Source: JACCSI01 sp963815285 (GTDB lineage Bacteria; Acidobacteriota; Vicinamibacteria; Vicinamibacterales; UBA2999). From it: a DNA stretch of 64,000 nucleotides. Below the pieces are notes generated by a model. It was not told the origin of the DNA and searched no databases. It worked only from the letters and a program-made list of their open reading frames with translations. Below are positions 1 to 7,550 of this stretch, piece by piece. The stretch's first letter is position 1. The number at the start of each line of letters is the position of its first letter. The stretch is taken from positions 665,803 through 729,802 of the forward strand of contig CAWFGB010000004.1 of NCBI GenBank assembly GCA_963815285.1, given 5' to 3'. Both the position numbers and the translations under genes were made by a program.

Positions 1-2
1 AG

Positions 3-605
3 ATCGAGAACGTTCCGGTGTGGCTCAAATACGACGTCAAACGCACGGTTCCACGCGCCCGCGGCTACATCATCCCGGCCTCGATTGCCAAGGTCGTGCC
101 GCTGCTGCTCGATCACGGGATCCAGGTGCATCGCTTCACCGAGCCGGTGTCAATGGAGCTCGAGGTATACGACGCCGCTGGCGTGCGCCGCAACGAATAC
201 TTCCAGGGCCATTACCTCAAGTCAGTGACCGGCGTGGAGAAGAAGACCGAGACGGTGCAAGTGCCGGCCGGCTGGTTCTACATCAGCACGGCACAGGCCA
301 AGGGCCACTTGATCTCGTACATCCTCGAACCGGAAACCGACGACAACTTGATCACCTGGGGCTACGCGGACAACGTGTTGCAGGTCTCACCCGCCAGCGT
401 AGAGGAAGCCATTGCGGGCCTCCTCGGCGACACCGACCTCAGTGCGCTGAGCCCCGAGCAGCGCAAGGGTCTCGAAGCCAAAGCCGCGGCCGTGATGAAA
501 CAGCGCCAGCGGATTCCGATGATGCGCGTCGTCAAGGACCAGCCGAAGAAGCTGGCCGAGGTGACGCGATACACCGAGCTCAACCGTACTCGCTACTCGC
601 AGTGA
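3..605 (+). CDS. M14-family metallocarboxypeptidase, C-terminal part (5' truncated by window edge)
   Basis: The reading frame is open from base 3 and has no start in the window, so only about the last 200 residues are visible. The segment has the shape of the C-terminal accessory region found after the zinc carboxypeptidase domain in acidobacterial M14 proteins: a RGYIIPAS entry, a KVVPLLLDHGIQVHRF stretch, a TVQVPAGWFYISTAQ strand, and a LEPETDDNLITWGY motif near the end. The zinc ligands and catalytic glutamate would lie upstream, outside the window. The assignment is from motif memory of the family; the frame itself is certain. It ends 137 bases before the TonB receptor gene. Confidence 0.6.
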   Translation: MENVPVWLKYDVKRTVPRARGYIIPASIAKVVPLLLDHGIQVHRFTEPVSMELEVYDAAGVRRNEYFQGHYLKSVTGVEKKTETVQVPAGWFYISTAQAKGHLISYILEPETDDNLITWGYADNVLQVSPASVEEAIAGLLGDTDLSALSPEQRKGLEAKAAAVMKQRQRIPMMRVVKDQPKKLAEVTRYTELNRTRYSQ

Positions 606-662
606 ATCCGGACATGGCGGTCCATGACCAGAATGCATTCACCGGATATCGCGCAAAATTAA

Positions 663-691
663 TTGACATGCCTCACCGCGCAGCGTAAAAA
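663..691 (+). promoter_or_regulatory. Candidate sigma-70-type promoter for the TonB receptor gene
   Basis: A perfect TTGACA at 663-668 is followed after 17 bases by TAAAAA at 686-691. It lies about 50 bases upstream of the receptor start and just after the preceding stop codon. Spacing and match are good, but there is no independent support. Confidence 0.4.
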
Positions 692-741
692 CCTCGCAGC
701 CACGTTATCCACCCACAGGGAAGCGCTGGCCGGAGGCATGT

Positions 742-3573
742 ATGAGAATCGGTCGAGCCAGGTTCATCATCGTCACGCTCACGCTCGTGACGTCCCTCGC
801 CGGCGCCGCGTTCGCACAAACTTCAGGCACGCTCACGGGAAGGGCGCTCGACTCGAGCGGCGGGGTGCTGCCGGGAGTGACGGTCAGCATCACCAGCCCG
901 GCCATGATCGGCGGGGCGCGCACCGCCGTGACCGACGAGCAGGGCGTTTACCGCTTCACGCAGGTGCCCTCCGGCGAATATCGGGTGTCGTTCGCCATCT
1001 CTGGATTCCAGACGCTGAACATCGAGGGCGTCCGCCTGACCGTCGGCGCGACCCAGACGATCAACGGCACGATGCGCATCGACAACATTTCCGAGTCCAT
1101 CACGGTCGTCAGCGACACGCCGACAATCGACTTGGAGGCCACCACCGTTGGCGTGAATTGGGATGTAAAGCAGATGGACGACCTGCCCTACGGCCGCGGC
1201 GTTCGCGGGCTCGCACGGCTGGTTCCCGGGTTGTCGCCAACCCAGTTCGACGTCGGTGGCAACACCGTCGGCGGATCGACGACCACCGGCGCGCGGTCCT
1301 ACGGCCGCAGCGGCGGCGAATTGATCAAGTTCGAGGGCGTCGTTTGGGATCAGTTCTTCGGCGACTACAACACCTACGATCAGATTCAGGTCGCAGCGGC
1401 CGCCAAGGGTGCCGACCAACAAAGCCCCGGCCTCACCTTGAGCTTCGTCATCAAGTCGGGCAGCAACCGCTTCAGCGGCATGTATCTGGGTGCCTGGCAA
1501 GATGGCGCGTTCCAAAGCGACAACGTCACGCAGGAACTTCGCGACCAGGGGTTCGATCCCGGCGAGAACAAGTTCACGCGCTACAACGACGTCAGCCTGG
1601 ACCTCGGTGGTCCCATCATCCGCGACAAGCTGTGGTTCTACGGCGCTTACGGTTACAACTACTCGGGCCTGCTGATCCCGGGGTTCATTTCGGAAGCCAC
1701 GGGAGAACAGGTCGAGTACTTCACCCGGCTCGACAACCCGACCATCAAGCTGACCTGGCAGGCCAGCCAGAACAACAAGTTCGAGTTCGTGCAGCAGCTG
1801 AATCGCAAGTGGCAGCCCTATCGCAATGCCAGCGCGTTCGTCCCGCTCGAGGCGACACAAAACCAACTGGCGTGGACGGCCATCGGTCCGTCTGTGAAGT
1901 GGACGGGCGTGCTCAACCAGAGCATGACGCTCGATTTGGGTGTCAACCGATCCGGCTACTGGTGGCCGGACACGGCGTGGACGGACGACGTCCGACGAAT
2001 GGATCTGACCACAACGCAGACTGGCGGCGCGTATCTCGAGCTCGATCGCGAGCCGGCGCGCTGGGGCTACAACGGCACGTGGAGCTGGTTCACCAACCTC
2101 AAAGGCATGAACCACGAAGTCAAGTCGGGATTCCTCGGCTATCGCAGCACGAATTTCGTGGAAACCTACGGATACCCCAACCAGCAGGTGTACCGCTATC
2201 GCAGCCTCACAGGCGACACCGATCTGTTCATGCGTCCTGATTCGGTGGAGGTGTACGATTACCCCAATTTCGTTGACAGCGGCACGTACTACAACTCCGC
2301 ATACCTCAACGACATGATCACGCTCAGCCGCAAGCTGACCCTCAACGTCGGCGTGCGGTACGATCGCTATTCGTCGTGGCTGCCAGAACAGGGCAACCCC
2401 GGTACTGGGCCTTGGGCCACGCCGTTCATCTATCCCGAGACGCACAACTTTCCGGTCTACAACGCCCTGTCACCGCGCATCTCCGCCATCTACGATGTTA
2501 CCGGCGAAGGACGCATCGCCATCAAGGCGAGTTACGGCCGTTACGCTGCTGCCGGATCCGGTACGACCGCGGCGGTAGGCCCGGTGGCCGCCAACGTCAA
2601 TCCCGCCGCTAGCGTCACACGGACGTACTCGAATTGGGACGGGTCGATTCCATACATTCCGAATGAAAACAACCTCGCCTCCATTACCGGCGGCAGCCCC
2701 AACCGTCGCATCGACCCCGACGTCAAGGGCGAATACATGGACGAGTACACCGTTGGCGTGGACTTCGGCCTGAGCCGTGACTTCACCATCCGGCTGAACG
2801 CCGTGCGCAAGCACGATTACCGCGGATCGATCCAACTGAATACGGCGCTGCCGTACGAGGCCTTCACCGATTACCGCACAGGGGTCGATCCAGGGCGCGA
2901 CAACGTTGCCGGCACCGCCGACGACGGCGTGGTCGAAGTGTGGTCGGTGCCGCGTTCGTGGCCGACGTTTGGCCAGGTGCAGACCTTGTTCACCAACACC
3001 GGTCCGGAGGCTGACGATCGCTACAACGCCTTCGAGGCCACGGCCAGCAAGAGCTACTCGAACGGGTGGTCGATGCTGGCGTCGTATTCAATCGATCGAC
3101 GCTATGTGCACAATCCAGCCCCCCGCGATCCGAACGAGGCCCGCTACAACTGGGAAGACCCCGAGACGCACCAGGGCGTTCGGCTCAGCGGAACCTACGA
3201 AGCACCATGGGGCATCCTCCTGGCCGGCACGTTCACGGGTCAGGAAGGGGCTTATTACAACCGCGTCGTGCAAGTGCGCAATGCCCTCAACTCGCTCGTC
3301 AACGTCACCGTCGAGGGTCAGGCCGGCCGCTACGACTGGGTCAAGCTCGCCGACATGCGGGTGTCGAAGGTGTTCCGTTTCGGCGGCAGCCAGTCGCTCG
3401 AAGGGATGTTCGACCTCTTCAACTTGACCAACAGCAGCGTGGTGCTGCGCCGGGTGACCACCAACGGTCCGAACTTCATGAAGCCGCTGGCGACCGGTGG
3501 CATCGACGCCGCGTCGGCCAACCCGATTCCGGCAGCACGAGTCTTCAGGTTGAGCGCGCGCTACCGGTTCTGA
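742..3573 (+). CDS. TonB-dependent receptor with carboxypeptidase-regulatory-like N-terminal domain
   Basis: This 943-residue outer-membrane protein probably imports an oligomeric or bulky nutrient. Residues 1-26 are a signal peptide ending AAFAQ. Residues about 28-115 form a CarboxypepD-regulatory-like beta-sandwich (GRALDSSGGVLPGVTVSI, then DEQGVYRFTQVPSGEYRV). A plug-like segment follows (about 120-230, with DLPYGRGVRGLARLVPGLS), then a long barrel ending in YRF with the terminal aromatic typical of outer-membrane barrels. ATG 742 is preferred over the ATG at 738 because of a GGAGG box at 732-736. The substrate cannot be read from sequence. The DUF1028 genes lie downstream on the same strand, but a repeat/hairpin region separates them. 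Confidence 0.9.
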   Translation: MRIGRARFIIVTLTLVTSLAGAAFAQTSGTLTGRALDSSGGVLPGVTVSITSPAMIGGARTAVTDEQGVYRFTQVPSGEYRVSFAISGFQTLNIEGVRLTVGATQTINGTMRIDNISESITVVSDTPTIDLEATTVGVNWDVKQMDDLPYGRGVRGLARLVPGLSPTQFDVGGNTVGGSTTTGARSYGRSGGELIKFEGVVWDQFFGDYNTYDQIQVAAAAKGADQQSPGLTLSFVIKSGSNRFSGMYLGAWQDGAFQSDNVTQELRDQGFDPGENKFTRYNDVSLDLGGPIIRDKLWFYGAYGYNYSGLLIPGFISEATGEQVEYFTRLDNPTIKLTWQASQNNKFEFVQQLNRKWQPYRNASAFVPLEATQNQLAWTAIGPSVKWTGVLNQSMTLDLGVNRSGYWWPDTAWTDDVRRMDLTTTQTGGAYLELDREPARWGYNGTWSWFTNLKGMNHEVKSGFLGYRSTNFVETYGYPNQQVYRYRSLTGDTDLFMRPDSVEVYDYPNFVDSGTYYNSAYLNDMITLSRKLTLNVGVRYDRYSSWLPEQGNPGTGPWATPFIYPETHNFPVYNALSPRISAIYDVTGEGRIAIKASYGRYAAAGSGTTAAVGPVAANVNPAASVTRTYSNWDGSIPYIPNENNLASITGGSPNRRIDPDVKGEYMDEYTVGVDFGLSRDFTIRLNAVRKHDYRGSIQLNTALPYEAFTDYRTGVDPGRDNVAGTADDGVVEVWSVPRSWPTFGQVQTLFTNTGPEADDRYNAFEATASKSYSNGWSMLASYSIDRRYVHNPAPRDPNEARYNWEDPETHQGVRLSGTYEAPWGILLAGTFTGQEGAYYNRVVQVRNALNSLVNVTVEGQAGRYDWVKLADMRVSKVFRFGGSQSLEGMFDLFNLTNSSVVLRRVTTNGPNFMKPLATGGIDAASANPIPAARVFRLSARYRF

Positions 3574-3690
3574 CACGACGGACACGACGGACACGACGGC
3601 ACGAAGGGCACGAAGGGCACGAAGGGCACGAAGGGCGTGGACGGGATGAACGGCACGTAGGGGGCCGTGCTCTTCGTGCTCTTCGTGTCT
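3572..3690 (+). repeat. 9-bp tandem repeats followed by an inverted copy
   Basis: Three copies of GACACGACG (3572-3598) run straight into four copies of GCACGAAGG (3599-3634). At 3667-3690 the complementary form (TCTTCGTGCTCTTCGTG) appears, so the transcript could fold into a long imperfect hairpin. The block starts at the stop codon of the receptor gene and may act as its terminator. It resembles a dispersed microsatellite family rather than a CRISPR, since the repeats are only 9 bp and have no spacers. Confidence 0.75.
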
Positions 3691-3729
3691 CCTACGGTTT
3701 CGGGTGTAGCAAATCGCGGAGGGACAGTC

Positions 3730-4716
3730 GTGAGGATCGGCTTCTGGACAGTGGTCGTCGTGGCATTCGCGCTCGCGGTGCCGAGCGTGGCAGCGGCGCA
3801 GCAGTATGACCCCGACATGCTCGGGACGTTTTCGATCATCGCGCGCGATCCGGCGACCGGCGAGATCGGCATGGGCGTGCAGTCGAAGGCCTTCGCCGCC
3901 GGCAATCGGGCCGTGGCGGTCAAGGGCGGGGTGGGGGCGATCGCGCACCAGGCCTCGGCCAATCCGATGTACGCCACGGTGGGATTCGAGTTGCTCGCCG
4001 CGGGTATGACGCCCAAAGACGCGCTCGATTTCATGTTGCGCGCCGACGAAGGCCGCGACCGGCGCCAGGTCGTGATCCTCGACAGCCAGGGCCGAAGCGC
4101 CGGGTGGTCCGGACCTGGAACGAACGACTGGAAAGGCCATCGCTGCGGCACCAACTACTGCGCCCAGGGCAACATCCTCGCGGGACCCCAGGTAGTGGAT
4201 GCGATGGCGAAAAGCTTCGAGTCATCCTCGGGGCCGCTTGCGGAGCGGCTGATGGCGGCCCTCGACGCCGCCCAGGCCGCCGGCGGCGACGCACGGGGGA
4301 TGCAGTCAGGCGCTTTGATGGTCACGCTTCCGCTCGGCGGGTCCGGCGGCTTCAGCGATCGCGTGCTGGACATTCGCGTCGACGACCATAAAACCCCGCT
4401 GGTGGAGTTGCGCCGCATCCTGAACCTGTGGCGCTCCGGGCAGGTGCTGAGCCAGGCCAACGAAAAACTCCAGGCCGGCGACACCGCGGCTGCGGTGGCG
4501 ACGGCGCAGAAGGCGGTTGACATGGCGCCGGAAAGCGACAACGCCTGGATTGCGCTCGCGCACATGCGCCTACGCGCCGGACAACGCCCCGCCGTGTTCG
4601 AGGCCTTGCAGCGCGCCGTGGCGCTCAACCCCACCGCGCGGCAAACGCTGCAGCGCAATCAGAACTTCGAGTCGATCCGCGAAACGCCAGAGTTCCGCAA
4701 GATCGTCGGACAGTAA
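3730..4716 (+). CDS. Secreted DUF1028 family protein with C-terminal TPR-like tail
   Basis: DUF1028 proteins have an Ntn-hydrolase-like fold and unknown substrate. GTG 3730 is chosen because GGAGGG sits 6 bases upstream and it gives a clean signal peptide (VRIGFWTVVVVAFALAVPSVAAAQ). The earlier GTG at 3667 lies inside the repeat. The mature start is MLGTFSIIARDPATGEIGMG, followed by KGGVGAIAHQASANP, the EGRDRRQVVILD block and GMQSGALMV, all typical of the family. Residues about 240-328 look like one or two tetratricopeptide-type helices (AVATAQKAVDMAPESDNAW). It is paralogous to the next gene. Confidence 0.85.
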   Translation: MRIGFWTVVVVAFALAVPSVAAAQQYDPDMLGTFSIIARDPATGEIGMGVQSKAFAAGNRAVAVKGGVGAIAHQASANPMYATVGFELLAAGMTPKDALDFMLRADEGRDRRQVVILDSQGRSAGWSGPGTNDWKGHRCGTNYCAQGNILAGPQVVDAMAKSFESSSGPLAERLMAALDAAQAAGGDARGMQSGALMVTLPLGGSGGFSDRVLDIRVDDHKTPLVELRRILNLWRSGQVLSQANEKLQAGDTAAAVATAQKAVDMAPESDNAWIALAHMRLRAGQRPAVFEALQRAVALNPTARQTLQRNQNFESIRETPEFRKIVGQ

Positions 4717-4721
4717 TTTCG

Positions 4722-4758
4722 CTCTCACTCCTCAGCGGTCGGCGCTGAGAATTGAGAG
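4722..4758 (+). terminator. Hairpin between DUF1028 genes
   Basis: Arms CTCTCA/TGAGAG and CTCAGCG/CGCTGAG nest around a 5-base loop just after the stop codon of the first DUF1028 gene. There is no U-run, so intrinsic termination is uncertain. The CTGAGAG/GCTGAG vocabulary resembles the repeat at 35300. Confidence 0.45.
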
Positions 4759-4797
4759 CCGCTGGCGCCAAAGCGCCCGCTGGTCACGTTGGAGGCC

Positions 4798-4894
4798 ATG
4801 ATGATGCGGCGAGTCATAGTGTTGTTGTTCCTGGCCGCGGTCATTCCGACCGCTGCGCAGGATCGGGCCAATGTCACCACCGTGGACTGTCGAC
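4798..4894 (+). other. Out-of-frame signal peptide of the tandem DUF1028 gene, ending in a 7-base near-duplication
   Basis: ATG 4798, with GGAGG 5 bases upstream, encodes MMMRRVIVLLFLAAVIPTAA, a clear signal peptide, followed by QDRANVTTVD. The frame is +1 relative to the DUF1028 body, which only opens after a TAG at 4817. The sequence reads GTGGAC at 4882-4887 then TGTCGAC at 4888-4894. Removing these 7 bases joins ...NVTTVD directly to PWFGTFSII, exactly the junction (AVDPWFGTFS) seen at the start of the second DUF1028 repeat near 5887. A 7-base near-tandem duplication therefore explains the frameshift. Confidence 0.75.
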
Positions 4895-6826
4895 CCGTGG
4901 TTCGGCACCTTCTCCATCATCGCGTTCGATCCGGCCACGAATGAGTTTGGCGTCGCGACTCAGTCGCGGGCATTTGGCGCCGGGGCGGCGGTGCCGTATG
5001 CCATCCCTGGCGTGGGCGCCATTGCCACCCAGGCGAACGCTAACCGTTCCTACGGCCCCAAGGCGATCGCGATGCTGCAGCAGGGTGTCGCGCCCGAAGA
5101 GATCGTCAAGCGGCTGAGCGCGGAGGATGAAGGCCGGGATTCCCGACAGGTGGCGGTCATCGACATCAAAGGCCGCACCGGGATTTTCACTGGCAAGCGC
5201 GTCATCGATCGCAACTCCGATCCAAAGGATCCCATTCACCTGGGCGGCTATGCCGGACACGTGGCCGGCACCAACTACGTCGCCGTCGGCAACACGCTGG
5301 CCAGCGAAGCCGTGGTCAAAGGGATCGCGCGCGGCTACGAGCAGACCCAGGGATCGATGGCGGAGCGGCTGATGGCCGCGCTCGAAGGCGGGCAGGCGGC
5401 CGGCGGCGACACGCGCGGCATGCAGTCGGGCGGCATCCTGGTGGTCAAGCCGCTCGCACCGGGCTCGACCTCCACCGTGGAACGCATCGTTGACATTCGA
5501 GTGGACGACGCGCCGGATCCATTCGTCGAGCTGCGGCGACTGCTCAACATCACGCTCGGCGTGCCTGGGCAGCTCACCACGCGCTCAGAAGCGCTCGCCA
5601 AGGAAGGGAAGTTCGCCGAGGCGATCGCGGAACAGAAGAAGGCGCTCGCCATCAACCCGCATAGCGATCGGTTGCTGTATTCGCTCGCACAGCGGCACGC
5701 GCAAGCCGGAGAGTTTCTCACCGCGCTCGGCCCGCTCGGCGAAGCATTGGCGATGTCCCCGACGCTCAAGAAGCAGGCGGCCGAGGATCCGCTGTTGGAG
5801 AAGCTGCGTGGGCTGGTCGAGTTCCAGCGCATGGTCGCGGGCACCGGTACGGGAACCACCTCCGGAGGCGACGCGCTTCCCGAAGCGGTGGACCCGTGGT
5901 TCGGCACGTTCTCGATTGCGGCGTTCGACCCGAAGACCGGTGAACACGGCGTAGCGACGCAGTCGCGCGCGTTTGGCGCAGGCGCTGCCGTGCCTTACGC
6001 CATCCCAGGTGTGGGTGCGGTCGCGACGCAGGCATCGGCTAACCGTCAATATGGTCCCAAGGCGATCGCGCTGCTCAGAGACGGCTTGTCGCCGGAAGAG
6101 ATCGTCAAGCGCATCACCGACGAGGACGAGGGCCGCGACAGCCGCCAGCTGATTGTGGTGGACGCCAAGGGGCGCACCGCGGTGTTCACGGGCAAGGGCG
6201 TGTCGGAAAGAAACGCCGCACGTGGGGCATTTGCCGGCTTCGCGGCCGGGCCGAACTTGGCCGCCGCCGGCAACACCCTGGCGAGCGAAGCGGTCGTCAA
6301 GGCCATGGCGCAGGCCTACGAGCAAGGCACCGGAACCATGGGCGATCGGCTGATGGATGCGCTCGAGGCCGGCCAGAAGATGGGCGGCGATACCCGTGGC
6401 ATGCAATCCGGCGGAGTGCTCGTCGTGCGACCGCTTCCCCCCGGCTCGACCTCCACCGTCGAGCGCATCGTGGATATCCGCGTGGACGATGCACGCAATC
6501 CGTTCGTCGAGTTGCGGCGGCTGCTCAACATCACGCAGGGCGCTCCCGGCCGTCACACCACCCGTGCCGAAGAGCTGTCCAAGGCAGGCCGGCATGCCGA
6601 GGCGATCGCCGAACAAAAAAAGGCCCTCGAAATTCAGCCGCATCACGACCGCTGGCTCTACGCCCTGGCCCAGCGCTACGTGCAGGCTGGCGAGTACGCA
6701 AACGCGCTCGGCCCGCTCGGCGAAGCGATCACGATGCATCGCAATCTGAAAGGTCAGCTCGCGACCGATCCGGTGTTCGAACCGTTGAAGCCATTCGCGG
6801 AATTTCAACGGCTGGTCGAAAGATAA
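4871..6826 (+). CDS. Tandem double-DUF1028 protein (signal peptide displaced by frameshift)
   Basis: 651 residues made of two copies of the same unit. Unit one runs from about 8 to 325 and unit two from about 338 to 651. Each unit has DPWFGTFSI, FGVATQSRAFGAGAAVPYAIPGVGA or near match, ANR.YGPKAIA, a DEGRDSRQ block, GNTLASEAVVK, GGDTRGMQSGG, STVERIVDIRVDDA, then a TPR-like tail (AEAIAEQKKALAI). The two units remain very similar at DNA level. ATG 4871 is the only in-frame start after a stop at 4817 and gives no signal peptide, whereas the single-domain neighbour is secreted; the upstream out-of-frame signal peptide implies the intact gene started at 4798. It may be a recent pseudogene, or the base call may be wrong. 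Confidence 0.85.
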   Translation: MSPPWTVDPWFGTFSIIAFDPATNEFGVATQSRAFGAGAAVPYAIPGVGAIATQANANRSYGPKAIAMLQQGVAPEEIVKRLSAEDEGRDSRQVAVIDIKGRTGIFTGKRVIDRNSDPKDPIHLGGYAGHVAGTNYVAVGNTLASEAVVKGIARGYEQTQGSMAERLMAALEGGQAAGGDTRGMQSGGILVVKPLAPGSTSTVERIVDIRVDDAPDPFVELRRLLNITLGVPGQLTTRSEALAKEGKFAEAIAEQKKALAINPHSDRLLYSLAQRHAQAGEFLTALGPLGEALAMSPTLKKQAAEDPLLEKLRGLVEFQRMVAGTGTGTTSGGDALPEAVDPWFGTFSIAAFDPKTGEHGVATQSRAFGAGAAVPYAIPGVGAVATQASANRQYGPKAIALLRDGLSPEEIVKRITDEDEGRDSRQLIVVDAKGRTAVFTGKGVSERNAARGAFAGFAAGPNLAAAGNTLASEAVVKAMAQAYEQGTGTMGDRLMDALEAGQKMGGDTRGMQSGGVLVVRPLPPGSTSTVERIVDIRVDDARNPFVELRRLLNITQGAPGRHTTRAEELSKAGRHAEAIAEQKKALEIQPHHDRWLYALAQRYVQAGEYANALGPLGEAITMHRNLKGQLATDPVFEPLKPFAEFQRLVER

Positions 6827-6844
6827 GGCAACAGGCGAGGACGC

Positions 6845-7390
6845 ATGACGACCCACAATCTCCCGCAGACCATAGCGCTGCTGGCCCGGACTCCCGCAGC
6901 GCTCGATGCGCTGCTGCGAGATCTCCCGGACTCGTGGGTCCTCGGCAATGAAGGCGAGGGCACATGGAGCGCCATCGAGATCGTCGCTCACCTGATTCAT
7001 GGCGAACGCACGGATTGGATGCCACGGACCCGCATGATCCTGCGTCTCGGCGACACGCAGCCGTTCGTGCCGTTCGATCGCTGGGGCCACACCCGGGAGA
7101 TGCAGGGCAAGTCGCTCGGCCAGTTGCTCGACGAGTTCGCTGGCGCCAGGGCTCACAACCTCGCCGAACTGCGGACCCTGGACTTGAGTCCCGAGGACCT
7201 CGAGCGCCAAGGGCGACACCCGGCGTTGGGCGTGGTGACGCTGTCGCAGCTGCTGGCGACCTGGGCGGCGCATGATTTGACGCATCTGCATCAGCTCTCG
7301 AGGGTGATGGCGCACCAATACCGAGCGGCGGTTGGCCCGTGGAGCCAGTACCTCGGAGTGCTCCACTGCGCCGGCCACAGTTCTCCGTGA
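6845..7390 (+). CDS. DinB superfamily protein
   Basis: 181 residues with the DinB four-helix-bundle layout: WSAIEIVAHLIHGERTDWMPR near residue 40-60 supplies the first metal-ligand histidine region, and a C-terminal helix has AAHDLTHLHQLSRVMAHQY with further histidines. Such proteins bind a divalent metal, and some act as thiol-dependent transferases; the specific reaction here is unknown. It begins 19 bases after the DUF1028 gene on the same strand, so it is probably co-transcribed. The length is normal for the family. Confidence 0.8.
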   Translation: MTTHNLPQTIALLARTPAALDALLRDLPDSWVLGNEGEGTWSAIEIVAHLIHGERTDWMPRTRMILRLGDTQPFVPFDRWGHTREMQGKSLGQLLDEFAGARAHNLAELRTLDLSPEDLERQGRHPALGVVTLSQLLATWAAHDLTHLHQLSRVMAHQYRAAVGPWSQYLGVLHCAGHSSP

Positions 7391-7550
7391 GGGTGCGGAC
7401 GGCGCCTTCGAACCGGCATCGGTATCGGTATCGGGAACGCCGGCTCTCGAACTGGCCATCCAACCCGGTTTGGAGCTGAGCGCCGTCGATTTCAGGGTTT
7501 CTCATTACCAACTCAGGACTTGCCGTCGGCCCGGGGCGCATGCTGCGTCC

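Noticed and set aside
663..2240. 525-codon plus-strand frame inside the receptor gene
   Set aside because: Arg/His-rich shadow without domain content.
823..2445. 540-codon open frame on the minus strand opposite the TonB receptor
   Set aside because: It mirrors the receptor's codons and has no recognisable domain. The plus-strand gene has clear motifs throughout.
3572..3634. Possible CRISPR array
   Set aside because: Repeats are 9 bp, contiguous, without spacers; a microsatellite.
5585..7459. 624-codon open frame on the minus strand
   Set aside because: It lies opposite the tandem DUF1028 and DinB genes and has no family features; high GC alone keeps it open.
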